From Culex pipiens pallens (Eukaryota; Arthropoda; Insecta; Diptera; Culicidae), in contig NC_068938.1 in the NCBI RefSeq assembly GCF_016801865.2, positions 190,012,476 to 190,076,475 on the forward strand: a DNA stretch of 64,000 bases. Direction: 5' to 3'. How positions within the stretch are numbered: position 1 is the first letter of the stretch; every line of letters begins with the position of its first letter. Under the pieces are notes generated by a model. It was not told the origin of the DNA. It made no database searches and was given only the letters and a program-made list of their open reading frames with translations. This document shows positions 22,731 through 36,079 of this stretch, in pieces. The translations under genes and the position numbers were made by a program.

Positions 22731-25199
22731 AAATGTTGTCACCATAAAAAAATGACAAAGAAAACTCACTTAGTGTTTATAAAAGTGAATTATTTTACGC
22801 AAATTTATGGATTTGTTAGCATTTTATTCACGTTTATTGAAATTTCGAACATATACTCAAAATTTTGTAGCATGCTGACTAAACTTTAGAGTCATGGTAT
22901 TTGACGCCACAACAAATATCATGAGAAATATCAAGAAAATATTAAAAAAATGTTTTAAATTTTTTTATTCAACTACTGATCTAAATAATAGAAGAGGTTG
23001 TAATAAATTAATTTTAATTTTTTTTATCTTTATTATACAGCGTGGGACAATCACCCTGATTGAACTTATTTCCACATGATGAATGAAAGGTAAAAACATC
23101 CTAGAAAAGAAAATATATTTTTAAAACAAATCTAGAAAGTTGTTAATTGGTAAAATATGGACCGCAAAACAATGGTTTTGCAAATCAATAATTTTGAATT
23201 TAAAAGTGAAATTGGTTTGTCGGATAAATGGTTGGAATTCCAGTAAACTTTGACTGCTTGAACGTTTTTTGCCGTCATAATAAATCAAAAACCAAAACAG
23301 TGCTATAATATCCACTAAGCACTGTAAAGTAAATGTTATAACATTCTTATGTTTCATGAAAAAATGTAGGCCTTTACATCACTCTAGAAGGTCTGAAAAA
23401 AGTAGGTATTTAACGGAATTGCAAAAAAAAATGGTATTCATACAAAATTTACTGTATTGAATGTGGCTTTTCGACTGTTTCGATCGACTGTAAGCCGAAA
23501 ATTCATCTGAAATTTACTGTATCGTTTAGCTTTTCCAGACTATTCAGAATAAATTTATAACGCTTCATTCTTTGTCAAGATTGAAGAAGAATCAAGTCTT
23601 AGAAATATTTGGGTGCTGTTTGAGCCACCTTAAAACTTAAAAATTGTATTTCCAATCATTATTGCTCGTTTATCCCATCCAAATCTCAACCAAATAATTA
23701 AAAATTTAGCTTATAAGCAGGATTTTCAAATATTTTCCTTAAATCTTCCTAATATCAATGTCCTGATAAAAGCAAAATCAATACAAAATCCAATCACCGA
23801 GGCAAGCTTATTATACTTACCGGTTCCTTTCAATGTATAATAAATGCTTTCAAAGGGGGGACAACCACGCTGATTGGACTAATTTGGCTGACATAATGCC
23901 CCGTGCCTAATCACACTGAATTTGACAGCTATTGATTATGTATGGGAAAACTGTTCTGTGCACGTTTTACCTCAAACAAAAGGTGTACCGATTTGTACGT
24001 GGAAAAGACTGCGCCGCTTAAAACGCTCGTTTCAAATCCACAAAGTCCCCTTCAATCAAAGTGGGGCTTTAAAAGATATTTCGCCTAATTTATTGCGCGC
24101 CCGAAAAATGTGCCCTAAAATGTCCCAAAAATTTATCGTCCAGGTCAAACTCTCACCAATTTGGCGGACCAGAATCCCACTCCCATCTGGGGTCCACTTT
24201 CAGCGATTCCAGACACGATGATCCCCCCGGTGGTTTTGGCCAGACTCATTTGCCCCCGGGTTCCCAGGGATTGTGTCGTTGTTGCGAGGGAAAGGACTTT
24301 CCTTCAACCCGGCACAGGGCTACCCGGAATTGGGGTTCGTCAATAAATCAAATTAATCGCTAGTATCCTGAACTCTTCACGTGGCGGGTCGTCCTGGAAG
24401 GTGGGAGGTATTTTTTGTGGGGTGAAGGGGAGAAATGTTGGCAGCTGGTTTGGTTTTCCTTTTGGCCGCAATATTTTTAACCCAAAATATGCGAAACTGC
24501 TGCCACACTCGATGGTCGCACGTGGTGGCACGGAGGGAAAATTTGGGGATTAATTTAGAAACAAGCAACAACTGAATATTTTCAAAAATGACACAAGAAT
24601 TTCCCTCCGTGTGTATCCCTTTTTTTCAGAGTTTGTGTTGTTAGGTTCATTCCGCTGCTATTTTTCCTCCCACCCAACCCAGCATTCAGGCATCAGCTGC
24701 TGTTTGGAAAAACAGAATGCTTGTGTACCCGATTTTCATGAATAAATAAAATCGCTATTATACTCGATTACTCACTGAACGATTACGCGGGTTTCGAGGG
24801 TAAGGTTTGGGGAGTTGGGGGAGAAAATGGTGGGAAAAAATCCTGCCAAACCAGCAGTGACCACACACACACACGTGGGTGACAGGATGAGGAGCAGGAA
24901 AAACGAATGAAAAGCAACAACAGCAAAAAACGCACAGTTTTCCGGTGTGGCTATTGTGTGGCCACACACTGCTGCTGCTGCTGCAGTACACGTGGCCGCC
25001 TGCGTGGGCGATGATGCTTTGAATGTGTGCCTAAATAAATCAAAATCCAATCAATTGTGGACAAATATTGGTTTGATATCCGGTCGTCTGAGGGTGGTGG
25101 TTCTAAAAAAGGTTTGTCGCAGGCATTGGCCAATTGCAGATAATATTTTTTTGGAAAATAAATCAAAATTAATTAACCTGTTTAAAAGCTTCAAATTAT
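22731..25199. other. AT-rich stretch then single-copy island
   Basis: 22731-23820 is AT-rich with no delimited element, apart from an AACGGAATTGCAAA remnant near 23410. 23830-25100 is GC-richer with a CA run near 24860 and a CTG run near 24970. No gene recognised. Confidence 0.55.
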
Positions 25200-25970
25200 T
25201 ATCCAAAGTTATTCAAATATCAGAGCCAGAGTTCAAGTTTGGAGTCAGAATCAAAGTCAGAATCAAATTCAGAGCCAGAATTACAGTTTGGAGTCAAACT
25301 ATAGTAAATGTTTGGATAAAAACAGAGTCAAAATTAGGAGTCAGAGTCAAAGCCAGAGTTAGAGTCAGAATCAGAGATAAAGTTTGAAGTAAGAGCTAGA
25401 GTTAAAGTTTGAAGCCCTTGTCAGAGTTAAAGTTTGGAGAAAGAATCAGAGTTAAAGTTTGGAGTCAGAGTTAAAGTTCGGAGTCAGAGTCAAAATCAGA
25501 GTTAAAGGCTGGAGTCAGAGTCAGAACCAGAGTCAGAATTAAAGTTTGGAGTTAGATTCAGAGCCAGAGTCAGAGCTAAAGTTTGGAGTCAGAGTCAGAG
25601 TCATAGTCAGAGTTATAGTTTGAGTCAGAGTTAAAGTTTGGAGCCAGAGTTGAAGTTTGAAGCCATAGTCAGAGTTGAAGTTTGAAGAAAGGATCAGAGT
25701 TAAAGTTTGGAGTCAGAATCAGAAACAGAGTCAGAGTGAGAATTAAAGTTTGGAGTCAGAGCCAGCGTCAGAGTTAGAGTTAAAGTTTGGTCAGAGTCAG
25801 AGTCAGAATTAGAGTCAGAGCCAGAGACAAAGTCAGAAACAGAATTAAATTTTGGAGTCAGAGCCAGAGTTAAATTTTGGAGTCAGAATCAGCGTCAGAG
25901 TCAGAGTTAATATTTGGTCTGAGTCAGAGTCAGAATCGAAGTCAGATCCAGAATTAAAGTTTGTAGTCAG
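25200..25970. repeat. Degenerate GTCAGA-rich minisatellite
   Basis: Irregular units of GAGTCAGAG, GTTAAAGTTTGGAGTC and AGCCAGAG repeat at roughly 20-60 bp. They grade rightward into the purer hexamer array at 25970. This looks like the older, decayed edge of one array. Confidence 0.8.
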
Positions 25971-27720
25971 ATCAATATTGAAAGTTTGGATAAAGATCAG
26001 AGTTAAAATTGGGAGTCAGAGTCAGAGTCCGAGTCAGAGTCAGAGTCAGAGTCAGAGTCAGAGTTAAAGTTTGGTCAGAGTCAGAGCCAGATTCAGAGTT
26101 AGATTCAGAGTCAGATTCAGAGTCAGATTCAGAGTTAGATTCAGAGTTAGATTCAGAGTCAGATTCAGAGTCAGATTCAGAGTCAGATTCAGAGTCAGAT
26201 TCAGAGTCAGATTCAGAGTCAGACTCAGATCCAGAGTCAGATTCAGAGTCATATTCAGAGCCAGAGTCAGGTTCAGATTTAGATTCAGATTCAGAGTCAG
26301 ATTCAGAGTCAGTTTCAGAGTCAGAGTCAGAGTCAGAGTCAGAGTCAGAGTCAGACTCAGATTCAAATTCAGAGTCAGAGTCAGAGTCAGGTTCAGATTT
26401 AGATTCAGATTCAGAGTCAGATTCAGAGTCAGATTCAGATTTAGATTCAAATTCAGAGTCAGATTCAGAGTCAGTTTCCGAGTCAGATTCAGAGTCAGAT
26501 TCAGAGTCAGATCCAGAGTCACATTCAGAGTCAGAGTCATATTCAGAGCCAGAGTCAGGTTCAAATTTAGATTCAGATTCAGAGTCAGATTCAGAGTCAG
26601 TTTCAGAGTCAGAGTCAGAGTCAAACTCAGATTCAAATTCAGAGTCAGAGTCAGAGTCAGGTTCAGATTTAGATTCAGATTCAGAGTCAGAATCAGAGTC
26701 AGATTCAGAGTCAGATTCAGAGTCAGATTCAGAGTCAGATTCAGAGTCAGATTCAGAGTCAGATTCAGAGTCAGATTCAGAGTCAGATTCAGAGTCAGAT
26801 TCAGTGTCAGATTCAGAGTCAGATTCAGAGTCAGTTTCAGAAGCAGATTCAGAGATATATTCAGAGTCAGGTTCAGATTTCAGAGTCAGGTTCAGATTTA
26901 GATTTAAATTCAGAGTCAGATTCAGAGTCAGTTTCAGAGTAAGATTCAGAGTCAGATCCAGAGTCAGATTCAGAGTCAGAGTCAGATTTAGAGTCAGATT
27001 CAGAGTCAGAGTCAGATTCAGATTCAGATTCAGATTCAAATTCAAAGTCGGAGTCAGGTTTGGATTTAGATTCATATTCAGAGTCAGATTCAGAGTTAGA
27101 TTCAGAGTCAGATTCAGAGTCAGATCCAGAGTCACATTCAGAGTCAGAGTCATATTCAGAGCCAGAGTCAGGTTCAGATTTAGATTCAGATTCAGAGTCA
27201 GATTCAGAGAAAGTTTCAGAGTCAGAGTCAGACTCATATTCAAATTCAGAGTCAGAGTCAGAGTCAGAGTCAGGTTCATATTTAGATTCAGATTCAGAGT
27301 CAGATTCAGAGTCAGATTCAGAGTCAGATTCAGAGTCAGATTCAATGTCAGATTCAGAGTTAGATTCAGAGTCAGATTCAGAGTCAGATTCAGATTCAGA
27401 GTCAGATTCAGAAGCAGATTCAGGGTCATATTCAGAGTCAGGTTCAGATTTAGATTTAAATTCAGAGTCAGTTTCAGAGTTAGATTCAGAGTCAGATCCA
27501 GAATCAGATTCAGAGTCAGATTCAGAGTCAGATTCAGAGTCAGATTCAGATTCAGATTCAAATTCAAAGTCGGAGTCAGGTTTAGATTTAGATTCATATT
27601 CAGAGTCAGATTCAGAGTTAGATTCAGAGTCAGATTCAGAGTCAGATTCAGAGTCAGATTCAGAGTCAGAGTCAGGTTCAGAGCCATCTGATTCAGAGTT
27701 AGATACAGAGTCAGAGTCAT
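25970..27720. repeat. Hexamer satellite (TCAGAG/TCAGAT) with higher-order repeats
   Basis: About 1.75 kb of hexamers, mostly alternating TCAGAG and TCAGAT. Because the unit is a multiple of three, long frames open on both strands (for example 560 codons plus and 582 minus, encoding Ser-Asp/Ser-Glu, Arg-Phe-Arg-Val or Leu-Thr-Leu-Asn). They overlap, have no other content and are not genes. A variant block CATATTCAGAGCCAGAGTC recurs at about 26249, 26538 and 27149, showing longer duplications within the array. Confidence 0.9.
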
Positions 27721-29500
27721 TTTTCACCCATCGAAAAGTCTTGACCTCTACCCTGACATTTTCTCGAAACAAAACCCAGACTGCATTCTGCGAAAATCTT
27801 TGTCCTTTTTCCACCTCCCCTCCGAAAAACCACATCACGATGCGTACGTGCATGTTTTGATAGGAAACTTTTTGCGAAACTGGGCTTCAGCCGAAAACGA
27901 CGACCTGGTTCTGGTTTTTCCAGCTGTCTCAAAACGCAGCAAAGAAAGCATCGTCAACTCAAAAATCCCACCAAATAGAAGGTGGAATGGTTTGAGGGGG
28001 GGTTGGTCGGGCTAATGAAGTCGAGAGCATGGGGGCGGCCAACGAAAACATCAACAAGGACCGTAGAGGACATCGCCATCGGACGACGGTGCGGCGTGTG
28101 TTCTTCCCCGAGCGAGTATCTTTTTCGTTCGGTTCCGTCCTGTGATGGGGGCGCTGAACAAAACTCCCGAACCTTTTCGAGAAATCTCATACGGGTGCTG
28201 ATGCTGATGTGTTTGCTGCTGATGCTGCGGTACTGTACGTTGTTCATCATTCTTTGATTTACTCCCGCATATTTTCGCAGCCCAGGCCAAGCAACTGTCG
28301 AAGTTTGATGCTCTCTTCATCGTTTTCGTCGACGTTGTCGTTAGAGAACCAGGCGCACATGGCAAGTTCCCGCCGCCGGTTGGGGCGACGACGAAAGATA
28401 GTCTGCCCACACCTGGTACCCCTCTTAAATGGTGAGGTGTTAGGGTGATGTTAGTTCACAGCTGAGTAGAACGTTAATTCTATAAATTTCAATATTAAAG
28501 TTTTAATAAACTTCTAAGTTGAAATAACAATCGTGTAATCGAATTGACAATCTATGTACTATTAAAATAAAATAAAAATAAAGATCATCAGCTTTGGAAG
28601 GCAAAACTCTCACCTTTATCGCCCTAATCGCCCCCACACTTTCCCGTAGACGGATATTATTTCAGGGCAAGAAAAACACGTGTGTGCTTGCTTGCTTGTT
28701 GGGCGATGAGCAAGTAGTTGGGATGCAGCAGTTTTTCGGCGTAGTTTTCTGTGGCCGTGTTTGCTTTATCGTCAACTCGAAACTACCAGCATGAGATGCT
28801 GGCCCCAGTGTGTTCAGGATGTGCGTACCACCCCGTCGTGCATTATGCATTTTCCCACCCACCACCACCCACTTTTGTTTGCGGGGGAGGGCTAGAACAC
28901 AAGTAAGACCAAGCGAGATCTTTCCACTCGGTTGCGGGCCCTGAACAGGTTTTTGTGATTGCACTTTGGAGAAAGTTTTTCCCTGCAGCTGGGATGACGA
29001 CGGGGGGAAGTGCGTCTTTTGCGGTTTCCTGGCCATTTTTCGGGGCGCAAGTGCACCATGCTGCTGCAGCTGGTTGATTGTTTTCCTCGGGTTTTCCCGA
29101 GCAGGATAGAGGGAAAAGGGGAAAACCACAATGCTTAGCTGATCCGACGGATTGCAGGTTTTTCGGAAGCGAGCTGCTGCTGCTGGATGCATTTTCTTTG
29201 TTTGGATTGTGTCTGCGGTGTAGATTTTGGATGTAGTTTTTGCGATGCATCTCATAACTTTTCGTGGAGTACACACAGGTTACAACCCGAGGAACATGGT
29301 CCAGCACTGTGTTATGTTCCATGCTTTGTCGTTTGGTCAACCGTCAATCTTGGTCGGGCAAGTCATCGATTCTACATGGCTGCCAGCGGTTGATGGTGAG
29401 GTGGCTACTCAGTTTTAATTATCTTTTTGCTGAATTGTTTGAGTTTTGTTTTCGTAAGCTCAATTATCCTGTTTTTTTTAAAGTAAAGAAAAAATAACAA
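27721..29500. other. Single-copy island, no gene recognised
   Basis: GC-rich. Frames of 165 and 204 codons on the minus strand overlap each other and show no conserved motif. Confidence 0.55.
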
Positions 29501-32320
29501 AATTGTTAATTAACGCTATTACAAAAACGCGAGAATCGTCTATGAGTTGTTCTAACTTCAATTTAAACGTAGTTTTTAAAATTAGTTGTAAGAAAATTAT
29601 TCTAGATTTCTAGTTTAAAACAAGGTAAAATTCCAAGAACCACAATTTTTTTTTTTTTTTTTTGGTAGATTGATCAGAAAGTAAAGCCAATACTTATTCT
29701 TAATTTAAAATATGCCAATTTGACTTATTATGAATCCATGTGTTTTTTATTATTTATCTCTAACAGATAATCATTAACAAACTGCGTAAGACAACTTCAA
29801 TCTCAGGTTATGAAGAAAAATATACAATTTTAACAGCGTGAAAAACCAAATTCAGTGTTATTGAGGCAAAAACAAAGTGAGATAGGTCAATTTTAATTTG
29901 ACTGCGTCAAAGAACGGGTCACTCTGGACATAACGAAAACAAACTATGGTTAGTTTTACTTGTCTGAAGATGGTCACGAACAGGAATTTTGGGATTTTGG
30001 CTGGTCTCGATCCCAAGGATTTTTTTTTTAGATATTCGAAGATTTTTTAGATAATGCTGATAAATCATTTCAAAGAATATTCAACTACTAAAATTTAAAT
30101 ATTTGAAGATCTGGTCAAAGTTTAAAAAGAATTTGAATGAAAAAAAAATAGTGAAGGATATAAATTAACTAATTTTAACATCATTTAAGTAATAAGATTC
30201 ACAAAATGCAAGAGACTCCAGACTCCATACTACTTTAAAAAATAAAATTAAAATTAGATGCAGTAAAAATAGTTTTAAGTTATTTCATATCTAATGGGTT
30301 CCAATTTTACATTTGGCAAAATATGATAAAATTATTATTTTATAAAATAAAAAAACTAAATTTCAACTCTAAAACTTCGATACAAAAGGTAATGTAAAAT
30401 GCTTTATACATCATATAGTAATGCTTCAATAAAAATTTTGCAAAATATCAATGAATTCATAAAAATATGTTTTTTCCAAAACTTTTACGTCTATAAATAA
30501 ATTCTACATCATGTTTTTGTCCCTCCCACCTACCTTCAAAATTTTTCCTAAAAAATGGGGACATAAAACTATTTATTGCTGTAAATTGAAACTTATTTGT
30601 ACAAAGTTAAACAATAGGGTGACAAGCAAAAACAATCAATGACACCCCTGCAGGGCCCTGGCTTGATTCCTTAGACAAAATTTAGCATCTCTGCCAATTT
30701 TGAGCCAAATTAGTTAAGTCACTATAGAACGTTAAAGCTAGCGAAAGTTTTTAATTGTTTCATATAAAAACGTTTTTTTTTTTAATCACCAATAACTTTT
30801 CAGGATTAATTCGAATCGAATTGAACTCTTCAAAAAACATATTGAGCGTTAAATTTCACATTAGAATCTTACTCTTGACCAAATTTTCACACAATAAATA
30901 TCAGCTTCCGGGAAAATCAAAAATTTAACTTTTCTCCATTTTTTTCAAAATCCCTATACAAACTTCAATTCTCAATAGCGACCCCTAAACCTTAAAGATT
31001 CGAGCCAGCAATTTTACCTAAGAAAGTTCCAAAAGTTCCTATTATTCTTGTCATCCTATTATTATCGATTGTAAACTATTTTGAACAAATAGTTCAATTC
31101 TATTTTTTTTATTTATTAAGTATAAAATCAATTCACAATTTCAATTTAATTCAATTCAAGTTTATTTGTTGTACTAATCAGAATACAATTTGCTTAACTA
31201 ATGACAAAATGCAGAGTTTTGGAGATCTTTACAACTACAAATAAATTCAAATATAATCAATTGGATGAAATAAATTCCATACATTTCAGTCGATTAAGCG
31301 AGAGCAGAAAAATCATTCTAAAATAACTGCTACATTCACAATTTCAGATTTCTAATAAACTATTTTATTTATTTTTATTAACATAATGGATTTTTGGAGA
31401 TCCTTTCAACTATGATTTGTACTATAGTTCATTTAGATGTAATTGGATATTCTAACAATGGATTTGGCAAGAGTAGGAAAAGTAATAAAAAAAACTGAGG
31501 AATATCGAACAAATTGTAAAACGTTCATTTTTGTATTTTTAATTAAATATGACAATTTTTGGCCTTTTACAAATTTTGAATTTTCTGAAAACTGTGCACA
31601 GATTGAAAAAAAAAGTAAATTGCAGTTTTTTTCAAAAATTCATTGATATTTTGAAAATGTTTAGCCTTTTGTTTTAGCAAAACTGTTACAATGGAAAAAT
31701 GCATTTTGTGACGCTTTTTGTTTCAAAATATTGGAAAAAAGTAGGGTTAGTAAATTTTTACGATTTCGTTAAACTTGAAGATTTCCGTGAAATCCCGTGA
31801 AATTTATCATTTTTTCCAAATCAATTCTGTAGAATAACAACATAATATATATTTCATTAATAAAAACTTTTTAAGTTAAATTAATTAGTTTTCTTTTGAA
31901 AAGCGTGATATGAACAATTTGAAGAATTGGTGGCAAAACATACATTGACAAGAAATTGATGAAACATTTACTGAGAAGTGAATGCTGTAAATGCTTAAAT
32001 GATGTTAACAGAAATCAGTCGAAGAAAAAAAAATTCTCTGAATTTATTTTTTATAAGTTTTGTTTTTTTCTACCAAAACTTGTTGAAATTGACTGAACCA
32101 GTTTTTTTTTAAATAATGGCTCTTTTTATATTGTACTGATTTATTTTTAAAAATCAATTAAAAGCAACTTTCAAGTAATAATAACCTTCAGTGAAAATAG
32201 TCGTCTTTCCCTTTTCCTCCGGTCAAAAATATAACTTGAGGAGCAAAAAAATAGATTGAAAAATTTTAATTCATCAGAGTAAAGAAAAATATTGAGAAAA
32301 AGATTGCTAGCTTCTTGATA
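29501..32320. other. AT-rich desert of decayed repeats
   Basis: Low-complexity AT-rich DNA. 30600-31060 looks like a transposon remnant (TTTCATATAAAAACG, CCCTATACAAACTTCAATT) but I cannot find its ends or a second copy here. Confidence 0.5.
29648..29666. repeat. Poly-T tract
   Basis: Roughly 19 consecutive T followed by GGTAGATTGATCAG. No retroposon boundaries were found around it. Confidence 0.8.
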
Positions 32321-32328
32321 CTCTAAAT

Positions 32329-32720
32329 CAGGGTTACCAGGTCAAAATTTGAAAAATCTGGCAAAGTATCGATGAAAAATCTGGAAAAATCTGGCAGACA
32401 AAAATTTAACAATTCTGAATGGTAAAAGTGAGGGAGGATATGAATTGATTCAACAATTTGTAGAATTAAAATGATTTAACTGAAATTATATCCTCAAAAA
32501 TGTTGAGTTTACATCATCTTTTTGAAAAAATATGTTCTATTTTTATTTGATTTTTAAATAAATACGTTAATTTCAATCAAAAAATTGTTTAAAATGGGCA
32601 AACGGTGAAAAATCTGGCAAAATCTGTCAATATCTGGCACAGAGAAGGGTAAATCTTTAATCTGGCTGACACTTGAAAAATCTGGCATTCCCAGAATTAT
32701 CTGGAAACCTGGCAACCCTG
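32329..32720. mobile_element. hAT-type MITE with AAATCTGGCA subterminal repeats
   Basis: 392 bp with ends CAGGGTTACCAGGT and, inverted, CAGGGTTGCCAGGT. A perfect 8-bp duplication CTCTAAAT lies at 32321-32328 and 32721-32728 and fits nTnnnnAn. AAATCTGG(C/A)A recurs many times near both ends, a typical layout for transposase-binding repeats. No coding capacity. Confidence 0.9.
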
Positions 32721-33037
32721 CTCTAAATAATATTTTATCAATGTTTCTTTGGAAACTAACAGGATTTAGCATTATTTTCATTCGCCTTAATAATAATTTA
32801 ACTTTTATTTTGTTATTTGAAAGATAAAATTTTAAAATAAATTAAAAGATTCAAGCTCGGTTTATAAGAGATTAAATAAATAGTTTTTTAATCTTCATAG
32901 TCATCTTTTTGGGATTTCAGATTTTTTATTAGTTCTGTTTAATTTTCATTTGATTATTTTAGTGGATGGTTCCCGTGGAAGCTTTTTTTTTTTGTTTACT
33001 GTTTACTGATTTTCAATAAAATTTTGTCTTCCAAGTT

Positions 33038-33064
33038 TATAGGACCTATTAAAAAAAAACTCTG
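33038..33064. repeat. Right half of the palindromic mini-MITE
   Basis: TATAGGACCTATT followed by an A run and ACTCTGG matches the right half of the 52242-52327 copy. The left half is not recognisable. Confidence 0.6.
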
Positions 33065-33299
33065 GATATAATAAAGCATAAAATGTAGTTTCTGTAAGTT
33101 TAACATAAGATTTTCATTTCCGTGAAATTTCCGTATTTTGAAATTATGGAAATGAAATTTGTAATTTTTTAGCGTGAAAAATCACTAAGCCTAGAAATAT
33201 GGCATGAAATTTGAAATTATGTTTTTTTTGACAATTCATCCTAATTAAATTATCAGCCATAATAAAACTCTACCAGACAAGTACAAAAAGTAGGATTTT

Positions 33300-35100
33300 T
33301 GAAGAAATTATTTTATAAAAGAAGCAGAATAACAAAATACACGATTTCGTCGTCAAAATGAGTAACCACCATGCCAATATTGGTTTTGAGTTCCAAATAG
33401 GGGTTCGCCGGACCCCGCCGGGTTGCCCATGGAATGAGGCCGGGGGTCCTGGCTGATCGAATCTGCCAGTAGTGGCTGCTGCGAATGAACGAACGGACAA
33501 TTAATCATCGACCATATTTCACACACGTGCGACGCACACACACACACATATATTGCCCGAAAACCGCGCAACATTCTCTCCATCCCGGAGGGGGTATTCC
33601 CTCCCCCCGGCCGGAAGGTCGTTCGATCCGGATATTGTGCGCCCGGAGAACCACATTGCTCCGACGAGGATCCCGCCTGGTGGCCCCGGCTGGCTGTGGC
33701 AATATATTAATAGCTCTTTGGCATGCTGTTACAGCAACAAAAGCATGCGTCGTCGTCGTTCTCTGTTGTGGCCGGGGAGCCTCATTATGTTCAGCAGATG
33801 CAACCTCCCCCGCCGCCGTCAACACCGGGTGCGGTTTCACCGTCCTCCCCCACTAATCGTCCCGAGATCTACGCGTGGCAAGCTGCTGCCGTTGTCGGAA
33901 CTCGGAATTATGGCCGGTCGGTCGCGCGTTGTCTCTTCGGGAAACTCCACGGACTACTCCAAAGAAGTAAAAGTTCCGTCGGCCAGCATAGACGGCGTCC
34001 TCCTCCGTTTTTGGGCCCAAACCAGCATCTTCAGGCCAGCCTGCACTTTATTAATTGCCCTCGTGGGCGCCCCGGGTTGAGTGCCGTTTCGTGTCACACA
34101 CGGTCCCGCGAGAGGAAATCAGCTGGTTCGAGAAAGACAGTCATTTGGCTCTACTCTATAGGGATGGTGGTTTGAATGCAATGTGCGCGGTTCAGCGGTT
34201 CCCGTGCGGTCTGCGGGTTGCTGAATGCACCACGCCGTGCGAAGATGCATATGTGGCCTAATAGTTTGAAATTAGTTGTTGATATTAGCTGCTGCCGAGA
34301 GATGAGGGTATGAACTTTTGGGTGGAAAGTGGGTCGAGTAGATCCAAATAATGATGGTTTTGATGGTCTTGAAGAGTAATAACACTAAGAAATGATACAA
34401 ACAACAATTTTGTTCCTTTTTCTTTGTATTGAAATTTTGCTGTGAATGAACAATTAAAAAAAAAATAGGAGAGCTTTTCAATCTCAAGGCCATAATTATT
34501 CTAACACCATTCCAAAATTCGACCACCACATTTTTCCTTCCAACTTCGTTCGAGCCCCATAAAACATTCAATTAACGAATTATGACGATACTGCGTAATT
34601 GCTATACACGTGCTAAACTGCATTGAATATACATTAGCGGGCAAGCTGTCACCCGTCCAAAACCATCTGGAAATGCACTTTTTTACAACCCCAATTATTG
34701 CGGACTGCACTTGGCGTACTCCAAAGAAAAAGAAAGACCCACAAGTGCAACTTCCTCGACGGGTTTTTTGTCTTGTTGTCTTGGTTCCTGACCAGAGAAT
34801 CAGCTGAACCGCTCAAGAAGCTGAACAAGTCAGACGACGACAATGACGGCAACGATGATGATGATACATAAGGCAACACTCTAGCACACACATTTCCTAA
34901 TTCTTGCAGATGAGCAGCTCGGACGCAGAAACACCTAAGAAGAAAAGAAGAGAGGAGAATTTCATCTGCTGTGGTGCACCTTCTCAAGTTGACTGACATC
35001 GGCATGTGCGGAACTAAACGAAAGAAACATCAGAAGACTGCCAAAAGTCGAGTGTCGAAGAAAGTGAGAAAGCGAAGCCAGAAATGTTGAAGTCAGAACA
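33300..35100. other. Single-copy GC-rich island, no gene recognised
   Basis: The most GC-rich part outside arrays (33380-34260). Frames of 111-175 codons overlap in several phases on both strands, so none stands out. A regulatory or non-coding RNA role is possible but nothing in the sequence shows it. Confidence 0.5.
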
Positions 35101-36079
35101 AACTGCTAAACTGTAAAGTGGTCAAATTTGCTTTGTGTTTTTGTTTGATGTTCTCCATCATCATGAGTAGAAGTGGCAGATGAAGAAATATTTGCAGACG
35201 CATGCAACGGTTTGGCAAGTTCAAAGGGCATGACTTAAACTGCAAGTAAATTTATGTTGGTGAAGCTACAAAAATAAGTGAAACAGTTTAAAAAAATAAA
35301 TGTGTTAAAAATATATGCAAGATACACTTCAGTTAAAGAATTAATAAAAAAAAATGAAATATTCTAATTACTTAAGATGAAAAAACGTAGTAAAACAAAG
35401 AAAGGCTGTTGCATATTTTTTTTTTTCAAATTCGCATTTTGAAATTCATGTTTCATTCAAATGTTTAAACCATGGATTATAATTTCACGAGCAAGGTGAC
35501 GAAATTCATCACCATCACCAGAAGCTCGCATTATAAACGGATTCAATAATTTATTTTCTGAAATTACTACCCGAGCAGACGGAAAAATCATTAAAAAAAA
35601 TTATCTTCATGGGTTTTATAAAATATTTTGTGATGTTATATTATTTCAAATTTGTGTAAATTATTATCACTATTACCAAAAACGTAGTTCATATTCATTG
35701 AATACTTCTAATATATAACGCTATACAAATATAGATTTTTGCTAATACCCTTTAAATTTTTTTTAGGTGCGTTTTCCAAAATAAAAATACCATTTTCATA
35801 AAGTTTCATTAATGACATGTTAATGTAATATTTTAAAATGTTTGGAAAAAATTTAAAATGTGTTCAAAGAAATAAAAACCATTTTAAGGTGCAATAATTT
35901 TAATAAAAATGCCTGAAACTTTATTTTAAAAGATGTTCAGTTTTTTCTTTTTATAAATGCTTCATGAAGGAAAAGCAACACTGTAAAAACATAATTTCGG
36001 AAATTGAGAAAAAATCTTATAATTGCAAAGTTTGCTAAATTTTCTGCACTTACCTATAAAAAAATATTTTTTTAAATCA
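35101..36079. other. AT-rich desert
   Basis: Low-complexity AT-rich DNA. GGCTGTTGCATATTTTT at 35405 recurs at 50630, a trace of a shared repeat. No gene. Confidence 0.5.

Noticed and set aside
25972..27853. Long open frames (560 and 582 codons among others) encoding Ser-Asp/Ser-Glu repeats
   Set aside because: They come from a hexamer array, are open in several frames on both strands at once, and have no non-repeat domain, splice context or biased codon use.
28662..29340. Minus-strand frames of 165 and 204 codons
   Set aside because: Overlap in different phases and contain no recognisable motif; no exon-intron signals support either.
33505..34175. Overlapping frames of 111-175 codons in the GC-rich island
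   Set aside because: Several phases on both strands are equally open, as expected from high GC. No domain, signal or splice pattern seen.
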